A DNA stretch of 64,000 bases, taken from the NCBI GenBank assembly GCA_029582155.1, contig CM055897.1, positions 94,780,046-94,844,045 on the forward strand, given 5' to 3'. A program made the position numbers and the translations under genes. Of the stretch, positions 24,051 to 36,300 are shown piece by piece. The notes beneath the pieces were generated by a model. That model saw nothing but the letters and a program-made list of their open reading frames with translations, was not told the DNA's origin and did no database searches. The first letter of the stretch is position 1. The number at the start of each line of letters is the position of its first letter. Source of the DNA: Panopea generosa. Taxonomy: Eukaryota; Mollusca; Bivalvia; Adapedonta; Hiatellidae.

Positions 24051-27000
24051 ATCTACAACAGCAAAAGACATTATGTTTCTCTTAAATTAATTGAAATCGG
24101 GTCACTTGTTTGAGTGTTGTTAACTTTATCAGTATACATAATAGTCACCAGTTATGTTTTTTTGACAGTTTTATTTCATATAATGCATTTTTTATACATG
24201 ACAAGTTACTTTAAGCTACATGTTCTTGTTTGTATTTTTTCTTAAGTTTTATTTCTCACAAATTTGGTAGAAAGGAAATATATCTGGTGTACCATCAGTA
24301 ATTTTTAATAAAAGATGCATGATGAAGTTTCTAATGTGTTTGCTCAATATTGTTTTAATTGAGAATATTTCTCTTATTTCTGATATATATGTTTGTTTAC
24401 TTTATAGAAATATAACACTGTTAAAGAAGACATTTATTATTTGTTTTTATACATGTATATATTGCAAGAAATGCAATTTATTTAACAAGAATTTTATAAA
24501 CATCACAAACTGAAACTTAATTCACAATACATATCAATCAGTTTTGTGAAGTAATCATAAATGACTAATGCAGTATAAAGTAAACTAGACATGCATCATT
24601 AAATTTTGTACAATAAGGACACTGTAAACAATACTATATGTATATTTCAATCAAGGAAAACGACATTCTCGGTACTTCAGAGCCAGTGTGAACAAGTTAA
24701 CTAATCTCAAAAGATTTATTCTTTATTTTAAAAATATGCCTTTTCAACAAGTTACAACACTACAACATTTGTATGCTGGTTGCCATCGTTACACAGTATT
24801 ATTTCACGATCACCAGTATTATATTTTACATTATTTATGTTCTGACAAGAAATTTTAAGATTATGTACCAGTGTACAATGTTTCACAAGGAGCATGTGAA
24901 TTCTACATTTTTATAAACTTATATTCTATTTAATAATTGTTTAAGTTTGTTTTAAAGTTTATTGTATATCTACAGCATGTTATATTAAGTATAAGGTTTT
25001 ACTAGTATTTAACAGAAAGAATGCTCAAAATGTTTCAGATTCATTGATCAAGAAAACTTATTAATTGTTGATTTTTTTTATATTTATTACCTAGAATATT
25101 TCTTGAAGTAGTTTTTTACTCCAGAATATAGCAATGTTTTTATACAACTCTTTATATTTCTATTAACTTAAATATATCTTTGTTCTTGCTCAAATCTATA
25201 GAATGGTTTGTAATGCATTGCATTCTGATTAGCATGACCAAAAAGTGCTATATTACATGTATTAGGCAAGTTTTAAAAACCAGTAATGAGCAACAGACTA
25301 CAACTATCGATTTAAAATTGTTTATGCATTATACAAGTCATATGGACTATGGTTTACAAATGTTAAAATCATCTCTTAAAAGTGAAATATTTACTAGCAC
25401 TAAACGTCACTTGAAGATTTTGACTTTTGTTAGAAATCATTTATCAGGTTACATATATTAACAAGACGAGTCTCTTTGAAACTCAAGTAGTTTAATATGC
25501 TTCACAAATAATGAAGATTAATTAAATATCTACCGACTTTGCCATTTTTTTTTTAAATTTGACTCCTATAGTAAAGAGAGATTCCTTTACAAGAATTTCA
25601 CATTGATAACTGTGAACAGAACTATTGAACGACTTCTGAACAATTTTAATGTATTGTGTACATGCCATTTACCATGTGATATACATTGTAATATTCATTC
25701 ATGACTGTTGTCATGGTTTTATGTAGCTATATATAAAACTTTCATGTTTTACAATCACTTGCCTCTCTTTGCAATCACATTTTAATCAGTCTCTGTGTTG
25801 TTTGCTGCTGAAAATCAATAAAAGTTTTGTCATCAAATTAATGCCTTGTGTTTAGTTATTAAGCTCATAAAGAAAACCCATTGCAATTTCTCCCTTCAGT
25901 TTTCACCAATTTTATCTGAATAGAGACATATAAACACATCTGGGCTTCAGATAAAGTAAAGCCAAGAAACCTATATTGGCATACTTCTGCAGGGGTATTT
26001 GGGTTGTCATAGAATACCATGCATACTGTATGCTCATAATCAGATATGGCCACTTAATAAAATGGACTAAAATTGCGTACATTTTAAAGAATGTGGTTTC
26101 AGAGGCGTCAAGTTCAATTTTCTTTATTGAAAAAAATTATGCATCTAGTGTACATCAACATTGGATTGTGGGTGGCAATCTATACACAAATTTGAAAGAG
26201 CTCCTCCTATAATGAACATTGTCATTGGATTTTGAGTAGCCTCGAACGGAACAATTTATTAATAAGTTTAATAAGGTTTTACGGCGTACCAACACATTAT
26301 AGATTATTCGACGCCAACAGGAAGGAAGATTCCAGGTTCAATCTACATGTACAAAAACAAATTAACATACAGATTAAAAAAAAAATACACCAACAAATGA
26401 ATATGCAGAATGAACCTAGAACCTTGATACCTGCAGAACTAGAGTTTCAGCAAATTCTATCGTATTACTCAAATTGTCGCTTCTTACGACATGCATGAGC
26501 CACAGTGGTCCTATTCTTGCCATCAATCGTATGATTCCCTGAAACCACACAGGGGTTGATAATTTAACCACAATAGTTAACATGAAACCCATTCAGAGGA
26601 TTGCTACCCCTCTGCAGAGATCGGCAGTGATTCTATTCTTAGCCGGAACCACGCGGGCTCTAAGTTTCATGAAAATTGGTTCTAGACAATATCCATATCA
26701 AAGAAATGGCGGCTAACAAGACAACACACATACATGTAAAGATGTTGGAATAAGCAAGACTTGAACCTACGACCTTAAAGATTAGAGGCAAGTGATCTTG
26801 AAACAGGGCCTTGGACCACTCGGCCACAGAGAACCTGACAGCATCAATGCAATAAGACTACAATCACAGCAGGGCCATTTGTGTCAAAAGGCATATTTCT
26901 AGTTTTCTACAATATATTTCTGTTTTGACATTATATTAAAGTTATGTAACATCTATGCCTGTACTTGTGCCTGTACTATACGAGGATGTGGGTTTTAACA

Positions 27001-27307
27001 TCATATGGTGACATTAATATTGACCCTCCTTACCCTGTAAAACAGCAAATTTAGATCCTTGGCCAGTATGCAAGCTGTTTTGATATTTGAGAGTATTGTA
27101 AAATCCTAATAAGCTTTAGAGACTGTGTTGTACAGGTATAATGTATCTTAACTCAAGCATAAGGCACGCCAGAAGTATCTATCCCTGATCTGTAAAACAG
27201 CCAATATTCTCGGCCAGAGTGTCAATATGATCTTCCATTGGATACATGTACAGTGGAACATAATTTAAGAACAAAATGACAGATAATAATATTTTTTTAA
27301 ATAATTT
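24051..27307. other. Tail-to-tail intergenic region
   Basis: Between the stop codons of the small charged protein gene and the methyltransferase gene. Contains AATAAA at 24307 and 25817 for the plus-strand gene and a tRNA-like fragment at 26757. Open frames at 25180-25461 and 26232-26498 have no recognisable features. Otherwise I see nothing. Confidence 0.5.
26757..26832 (-). mobile_element. tRNA-like fragment
   Basis: Minus strand GTGGCCGAGTGGTCCAAGGC has the A-box form of a Ser/Leu-type tRNA, followed by GTAGGTTCAAGTCTTGC as B box. The arms do not pair well and the same unit recurs at 15173, which points to a SINE head. Confidence 0.42.
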
Positions 27308-30300
27308 TCATAGAACTTGGTACATATAAATATCATCAAGATCATGATCCTCTGTATCGTTGTACAATTTCATTACAGCAGTCTTCTTCAAAGCACAAAC
27401 ATCCACTGGTTGCACCCATTTTGCAATGTCAAGTGGTGCCTATAACATTAGAAGAAAAATAATGTATGACTATATTTTTGGATAGCTGTAACTTTAACAT
27501 GTATATATATATTACAGTAACAACAATCAGAATTAAGTATTTACAATGTATTAATTTAAGCTATGTGACTTCTTCAGTCATGCCAAAGTGTTATCTTAAT
27601 ACATACTATCAAAATAACAAAAGATTTCACCAATGACTTCTGTTCAAATTTTAAATAAGGATAGTTTTCTCTCTCCTTTATCTGAACAAACTTAAACCCC
27701 TAATATTTTTGAAATTCTAAATATTTTCATATTTTTGGGAATCTGCTTGCCCCTTATGGTTATTAAGTCCCCTTAAAAGAACACAAGCTTTATAACCAAA
27801 CAATGCTTCATATCTTAAGATGATTGAAATAATATCTAAAATTGAGAACTTTCCTGTTTTCCAACAGTATTCCTATACAAAAATCTAAAGTCACTTACTG
27901 CTCCCAAATGGACCTATCGCCTTCATTTGAACAAACATGAAACCCCTATTCACAGAAAATGAACAAATCTGGCTGGTCGTGGGGTTTTTAAATCACAATT
28001 TTGTTCCTTCCTGGGTCCTTACTGATTCCTTTATGGATGTTAAATCCCTTTGAAGAACTCAGTCTCAACATTTATCTTTTAAACAATGCTCCAGATCTCA
28101 ACAGATAATTAAAATAATTCTACAAGAAGACATTATTGTCAATATCAACCCTCATTGGGCCCTGCCATCGGGTATTTTACACTACTAACTAGACTACGTT
28201 TTGGAGTTGTGCTCATGAAAAGGAGATTTATATATTATTTGGCTAACTGTTTCCATGGTAACAAATACTGAAAATGAAAACTCTCATAGCAAAAGTCACT
28301 ATTAGATCACTAGGTTGATATGTGTACAAAATTTCATAAAATTATCTTGAACAGTTTGAAGTTATCAGAATTTCGTAAATTTGGCTGTGTTTCCATGGTA
28401 ACAGAAAAATATTGAAAATCAAAACTCCGCCCTAGCAAAAAAGCAAAACGAGGCAATTAGGTTGACATGTGTACAAAGTTTAGTGATGTTACCTCAACAG
28501 TTTTGCAAATTTTGTGATTTCAGTTATTTGTTTCCATACTAACAGAAAAATATATTGAAAATGAAAACTCCCATATAGGCCGAACTACGGTAGATCACTA
28601 GGATGACATGTGTACACAGTTTCATGAAATAACGATAAACGGTTTTGAAATTGTGCTCCAGAAAAGCAAATTTTGTCATTCTGTCATTTATTCCATGGCA
28701 ACAGAAAAAATATTGAAAATAAGAACTCCCTATAAGCAAAATGAAATACTTGTTCACTAGAATGACATATGTATAAAGTTTTGTGAATTTACCACAAATG
28801 TCTTTGGAGTTGTGCCCTGGAAACAGCGAAATTAATCATTTTGGTTATTTGTTTTCATGGTAATAGAAAAAATATTGAAAATGAAAACTCCCCACAGAAA
28901 AACTCTTGGACCCTTCATTTGAACAAATTTGTCTGGTTGGTTCTTTAAGATTTTGTTTTTAAAAAAATAGAATTGTATCCCTTTTCTCGCCGCTGCTGAC
29001 CCCTTGTTATGACTAAACAATGCTCCTGACCTAAAGATGATTAAAATAGTACATGTACCTAGAATAGAAAATTTCCTGTTTCTCAGTGTTTCTATGTAAA
29101 AATTCAAGCCCTAATAAAGTTACTGGGGCCATCAGACATTAGCTCTTACAGTCATTTGAACAAACTAAAAACCCTTATTAAAAGGGATAATTTGAACCAA
29201 ATATGAACAAATTTGACTGGCTTGTTCTTGAGAATTAAGATTTTTGAAATTACACAATTGTATCCCTTTTGGGGTCCCAGCTGTCTCCTTATGGATATTG
29301 AATCCCCTGTCTCAACTGCTATGACTAAACAATGTTAGTTAAGTTGACAAGAGTCATCTGTGGAATATCAGAATGTCACCCATGAAATTTATTGACATAA
29401 TATTGTAAAGATGTATCCTTGTCCAGTAAACAAAAACATCTTTTATTTCCTAAAATGCATATAATGGTCAAGATATGAACTGACCTGTATACGTGACAGT
29501 GATTCTTGTATACTTGGCACTGTGATAATGATGCTGCCCGTCTTCCTCAAAGTTTCATACAAGTACTTCCATATCCTGTGGGTAAGAAATTAACATGTTT
29601 ATAGATTTGGCTTTTTATTGTCTTTTCTCATACTTGCACAACTTTTGTCGAGTATTATGTTCTTTTATTTCATACACTTCGAGATCCCCTGTGGAAACAG
29701 TGTTTAAGGTGCTGTCGCAAGTTTGTGAGACATCAACACTGACTGGATCCCCGCCCAGCCACAGTCAACCTGATAATTGATACAAGCACTACGTCTCACT
29801 GTTATTTCTCTCTCACAGCTAATTTAAGTGGGAAAGTTATCAGTTACTTGGGGAGATGGCTGTGCTTGGTAAACCTTCAAGGATCCCAGGGAAGAGAAGG
29901 TTGGTCTGTTATCCCCAGATGGCGCAAAATGAAACTAATTAAGTCTGTCATTGAACAGTCAAAGTATCCTATGAGATCACCAATTGTTGATGTCATTATA
30001 AAAAATTGAATATCATATAGGCCGGAGAAATTAGATTTTAATATAAGCATTCATTAATAATATTTTAATAATCACAATCATTGCAATTTTATAATCATTA
30101 TATGTTTTTGTCTGTTTAAGTACTGGACTAAAAGAAAATTACAAATCTTATGTTAACAAAACTAATTTTGCATTTAAAATTTAGATTATTTATTTATTTA
30201 GTGTCAGTTTGTGTCATCTGGGGATAACAGACTTTGTAACTATAGTATGATTATAGGATACTAACCTCAACTGCTGCTCAACTGGCATGAAAAATTCAAA

Positions 30301-33300
30301 CACATTATTGAGAATAATAACATCACCTGCAAGAAAAAAATATTTTCAATAAATACCACAAAATATTCATTTTCATAAACTATTATTTAAACATACACAT
30401 AGCAAAATTTGGGGAAAAGATCCATAGTAATTGTAACTGAAAAGAATTAGTTTACATCATTATTCAATCAAAAGATTCACAATTACAATGTTAATGGTGT
30501 GGCATCTAAAACATCTTTAAATTTCAGTATCTCATTTACTGAATATGACAGAAAATAGCATTAAAGAAAACAAGAGTTGTCAGAAGACAACAAAGCTTGC
30601 CGATGGGATAAAACTCACCACCAATGCAAAGATTGAGATTAGAGGCAAACACCAAACTTAAACGCATCTAAACGCAAAAGTTTAACCTGGGTGTGTACAG
30701 ACGAAAAATTAAGTCTTAAAGGGTCATAACTCTGCCAAAATGCAATCCAAAGTTATGGTTCTTGTCTCTGTTTGTTTCAATGATGATGATGAACACACAT
30801 GCGGAGTTTCATTCATATCCAATGAGTGGCTGCATAGATATCTTATGTGATAAAAAAACTTTAACCTTAAAAATTAAGTAAAAAAAGGGCCATAACTGTG
30901 CCAAAATGCAACCCAGAGTTATGGTTTTTGTCTTTGTGTGTTTCAATGATGATGATGAACACACATGCAAAGTTCTATTCATATCCAATGAGTGGTTGTA
31001 TAGATATCTTACCTGATAAAAAACTTTAACCTGAAAAATTAAGTCGAAAAAGGGCCATAACTGTGCCAAAAAAGTAACCCAGAGTTATGGTTCTTATCTA
31101 TGTGTGTTCCATTGATGATGGTGAACACACATGTGAAGGTTCATTCACATCCAATGAGTGGTTGCATAGATATCTTAAACTTAAACGCAACTAAACGCAA
31201 AGTTTAACCTGGGTGTCTTAAGTCCAAAAAGGGCCATAACTGTGCCAAAATGCAATCCAGACTGTGAGTTATGGTTATTATCTCTGTGTGTTCCATTGAT
31301 GATGGTAAACACACATGCAAAGTTTCATTGACATCCAATGAGTGGTTGCATAGATAACTGAAACTTAAACACAATAGTTTAACCTGGGTGTCTACAGACA
31401 CCTACGCCGGGGTCATGACAATAGCTCTCCTTGGACTTCGTCCTGGCGAGCTAAAAAGAAATGTGATTTAATCATTTCATTCAAAATACCTAAATACATG
31501 TACATGTCACACTTTGATTATTAAATGGTGAAATTCAAACTTTCATCAAAAATATCTTGAAGGTAAAATTATTTAGTAATGTTGTTGTATGGTGTTAAGT
31601 GTTGCCTTCAACAATTTTTCAGTCATATCGCAACATCGTCCACTTGAGAAAGTATTTTAAGTAATGGCACACCGGAGGATCGTGCTGTAGATATATGGTA
31701 TGATACCCCACCCAGTCACATTATACTGACACCTGGCCGACCAAACCATGATCTATCCTCTAATCACAGAGTGCCAAGCAAGGAATTTTCTAGTACCATA
31801 TTTTTCAAGTCTTTAGTACGACCCGGACAGGGATGAAACCCACGACCTTCCACATGCAAGGCAAATGCTCAACCACTAGACCACTGCTGCAGTTTCTTAG
31901 CATAAAGTACAACAATTGATGTTTACGTTTTATCTTTCCCAGTGTTTACTTTAATTACTCTTGCTGAACCAATTCATTTCTTTGCTTATTGTTTTTTTTT
32001 TCATACTGATTTGTGAATGGTGGTATCAATTTATTTTCAGTATGGTACAGTTTGGTGAAGTAATTATTGTGGTTGCTGCTATGGTAATATTACTATTATT
32101 CAAATCAATAACCATTGTGCATCAAACAAACAAATGTAAAACACTTTAACTTACTAGCTTGAAGAAGGTCTGCTTGCTGAATTATATCACTGTGAACTAT
32201 CTGCAAACAAATAATAAATCAATCAATCAAAACAAAAACAGTATGATCTAAAAATAAAGGGTAACTATGTACGTGTATTTAAAAGAAAATGAATATTCTG
32301 ACTTTGGTAAACAGGGTTTTGTTTTCTGTTTTACTGGTGAATAAGGATTCAGTTTTACTTGCTGTGTTTTGTTTCTGACGAAATAGGCTTTTGATTTTAT
32401 GGACTGATAAATCAGGATCTTGTTTTCTGACTATCAAAACACTGTCTGAAGCAGTTTTGCTTTCTGCTCGTCTTTGTCAGAGTTGACATTCTTGACTGTC
32501 TTGGTGGGGTTTTGATTTTTCTAATTATCTAGAATGACTTTCTTTTTTTAACTGTTTTTCTAACCATCTTACTGACTGCTGAAACAGTGTTTTGTTTTCT
32601 GACTGTTCCCAATAAAGTAAATAGAACGGTGTTTAAACTTATAAATGCATGTGACCAGTGGACATCCTTAGATGGAATATCAAATCTGAGTATATGTATA
32701 TAACCTAAAAGCAAGCATGCACAATGTGATTCTAACTAAACTGTGACTGGTGGGCTCAAGGGAAATAATTATGTCACTATTAAATATAGAGATACAGAAC
32801 CTTGGCAAAGAACCTCACTAAATGATGTTGAAGTTATGAAAGAACTGCATATTTACTTAAAAATTATTACAACTTACAGAGAAACAGACCAGACATAAAA
32901 TTTTGAACACCTCAGTAACATCAAGGAGAACAATTCTTACAAAACTGAAGGTATGGACCTTGTTGAATGATCGTCTGGAAAGTTCTAAAAGATTTGCATC
33001 ATTATGTAAACTAGTCACAAATTTACAGATTAGGCGAATTGTAAAAAGACATATTTTTTGGTTGAGGAAAATGGTTGCAGATTCCTGCAAAAGGTCAAAA
33101 TACCATGGTAATTATTAAAATGTGAAGAAAAAAATGCAATCATAAGTTTTAACATGTTACGGGTCAACATCCATGTTTTTCAATGTTTTAAACTATAAAA
33201 CTGGTGTTAAACCCCGTTGAAAATATACAAAATATATTTTAATTTTCTGGTGAATTCTTTATAACATTAGGTGTAACCAAAGAAATGTTTGTTTTTAATC

Positions 33301-36300
33301 TCTTTTGACCAACTTTCTTTGTATTCCTTCTTTGTCTTTTTGCTCATTTATCAATGCCATAAAGACAATTAATATAATTATGATATATAATAATTATTAA
33401 AAGCTCACTCACACGGAAACCACTTGCCACTGTGTTGGCATCAATAATTGATGCAAGGAGTAAATAATCACTGAAAGGGCACACCATTGCAATATGGTTC
33501 TATATACATATAAACAAATAAGTTAGAATGTTACATAGAACCATCAAGATACTCTAGGTTGTAAAATACAGGGAAATATTCACAGGGTCATAAAAAAAGA
33601 AGAACTGACATGTATTAATCTCTATCAGATTCTGACATTGGACATTTCTAAATTTCGAATGTAGCATGAGTATACTGTTCAGAAATGACAGTGTGTTTTT
33701 ACATACAAAACATGTTAAAAATATACAATAAACAGTGACACAACATAATATCATGGTTTCAAAATATATCTCGATCAACCTGCCCTGTTTTATTTGGCCA
33801 TGAAATTGACGAGGGGAATGGGACAAACTTTGCGGGAAAAAACCTGGTGAAGAGTGTCATATGTCAGTTTGAGGGATATTTTACATGTATCAGTGATAAC
33901 AACAATATTACCTGTATTCTGTCTCCCATGTTGTACTTTTCTACCACTTTTTTCTGCAATTCACAAAACGTGACATCAAGTTCTACACCAACTATATGTT
34001 CAGCCTCACTAAAAAGATAAGCCTGAAATTAAAGGAGTAAAAGGTTGTATTTTATTTTAGAAATTCCTTTACTGGCCCTCATGGAAGTTTCTACATGCAA
34101 ACACTTTGTTTCATTTAAATGTTTTAACCCTTTGCTCCATAAGCATTTTCTTGGACTCTTCTAAATTGAAAGTATTAATACCCCACTTATCAGCAATGGG
34201 TGAATTATGGTTACATTTACTGACTGAGTAGAAAACAGTGAAGGAAGTGTTCAGATTGCTCGTTACGAGCAATCTGAACTCTTTTGCACTGTTTTCAAAG
34301 GCCTTCTGATATGGGTGTGGGAAAACGCGTATCTATGGAGTTAAGTGTTAATAGTCAAAACAACTTATAAATAAAACAAAAGGCTCAGATGGACCTAGAG
34401 CGATCACTTTGGAAACAATTTCATAATTGTTAAAACAAATTAGTTGAGTTTAAGAGAAGATGTTGCTTAATATATGAAATTCTTAAAATGGGCAGAGCCC
34501 GGACATCCATCTTGCAAGACATTGATATGGCAACACCCAATTTCTGAAACTAACTGCTTGCAAAATGTTTGACTTTTTTCTTGTGTAAGTAGTAGAAATG
34601 ATATCTGGAAAGTATATAAACCAATCAATCTATATACAGAAGGATTTGGCGACTCACGGACGGGCAATTTCCACCAAAAATTCATGACATACATAAAAAG
34701 GCCATACAAGCCCAGATACACTCATCTGCGAAAAGCAAGCTATTTAAGTGACAATAATTTATATCTATTTTAAACCTGGCATATAAATTATTGATCTGAA
34801 ACGATTATTTTAACGACAATTAAGTCGAAAAAGCCCACAACTTCTATTAATTTTTACAGTTGTCAAATAATAACGAAATTGATCTGTATTTTATAATTAT
34901 ACAAATAAACACCTAAAGAATTCATTAAGTACATAGACTCTTTCAGAAGTTATTGATCGGAAACCAATTTTTACCACAGATGCACGCAAGAACAAACAAA
35001 CAGAAAGGGTAACACTTAACGCCCCTTCGGTGTGGGCTTAAAAAAGACACATTACCACTGTCCATATGCCATTTTCAAGAACATTCACAGACTCTTCAGG
35101 CAGCTGACCGAAAGATCATGCAAAGGACCTATTGAAAATTCAGCTTATTTTGGTCATGGTGGTTCTATTAGATCAATATATTTTTAATTTTTAAGTATCT
35201 CACTCAGGGAGAACCCCACAGAGTACTGATCATTATTTTGATGACCTTTTTTTAAAATTGTTTACAACGATCACTTACACCATATAATACAGCTCCGGTT
35301 CTTGAACCAACATCCAACACGGTTTTATGTTGGAGATCTTGAAGTAAACTCTGATATATGTACTTTATTTGGGGGACAGCCAGTGAATGGGTTATAAAAG
35401 CTGAAAAAATTATGAAGTGATTTACATGTATATTTGTATGCATAGTAATCTTTTATTTATTACTAGTCTAAGACAGAGACAGACTGTCAGAGTGTCACAG
35501 TGTGTACGTAACCTACTAGGAGAGAAAATATGCAGCCAGTCCGGGACTTGAACCCGGGACCGTTGGCTTACAGGGCGAATGCTCTACAGTCTGACCTAAC
35601 CGAACCACTTACATAAATTCCTCTCCTAGTAGGTTATGTACACACTGTGACAAATTCCCTCACAAATTCGAAATTCGTCTCGAATTTTCATAGAGACCAG
35701 AGAATCATGTAATGTTTCTCGGAATATATATCAGTCACAGTCCCTCGTTGGGCGCCAATGTTACAGGACGAGAAAATATGCAGCCAGTCCGGGACTCGTA
35801 CCCGGGACCCTTCGCTTACAGGGCAAATGCTCTACCGTCTGAGCTAACCGAACCGCTTACATAAATTCCTCTCCTAGTAGGTTACCTACACACTGTGACA
35901 AGAGTATAATGTTGTAAGTTTTAGCTAGTTTTTTAGTTATAGGCTCTATTAGAATTCCACAAGATTGTTATCCTCAGATTTCTGTGCACAGTCTTTTCCT
36001 TTCACCCTCAATACCGAGCCTCATGTCAAAAACAATATGCATATACATGTACATGTGTAACACAAACAGCATTTGACCTATGTTGACATCACTCAGCAAG
36101 ATGTTTGATTCTGATTTGTAAAGGGCTGCAACTCAGTAGACATTCATCAAACCAGAACACAAAAAAGGATTGCACAACTTAGACCTCACACACATCCTTC
36201 CAAGCAAATTTCAGATAAATCCTACCACAGATATCGGATAAGATTTTGTGACAGACAGACAGTTTGAAAGCAAAAAAAGTGATCCATCTCCTAGAGAGGG

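Larger units (their letters stand above)
35493..35900 (-). mobile_element. TRIM-like miniature LTR retroelement
   Basis: Read on the minus strand: a 142-bp LTR (35759-35900) beginning TGTCACAG and ending TGTAACA; one base later an 18-nt primer-binding-site-like sequence TGGCGCCCAACGAGGGAC (35740-35757), close to the complement of an animal tRNA-Lys 3' end; about 106 bp of non-coding interior; a short purine run GTGAGGGAA; then a second LTR-like copy (35493-35652), about 93 percent identical over the shared part. AGAG flanks both sides (35489-35492 and 35901-35904). The copy at 35493-35652 differs from its partner: its 3' end is an inverted duplicate of its own 5' end, about 30 bp. No protein is encoded. 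Located in a methyltransferase intron. Confidence 0.75.

Noticed and set aside
25180-25461. A 93-codon plus-strand frame between the two convergent genes
   Set aside because: No domain, no codon bias or splice context that would support coding; AT-rich intergenic DNA gives such frames by chance.
35533-35854. Two functional tRNA genes
   Set aside because: Poor acceptor pairing, misplaced U33 and location inside LTRs point to tRNA-like parts of a mobile element.
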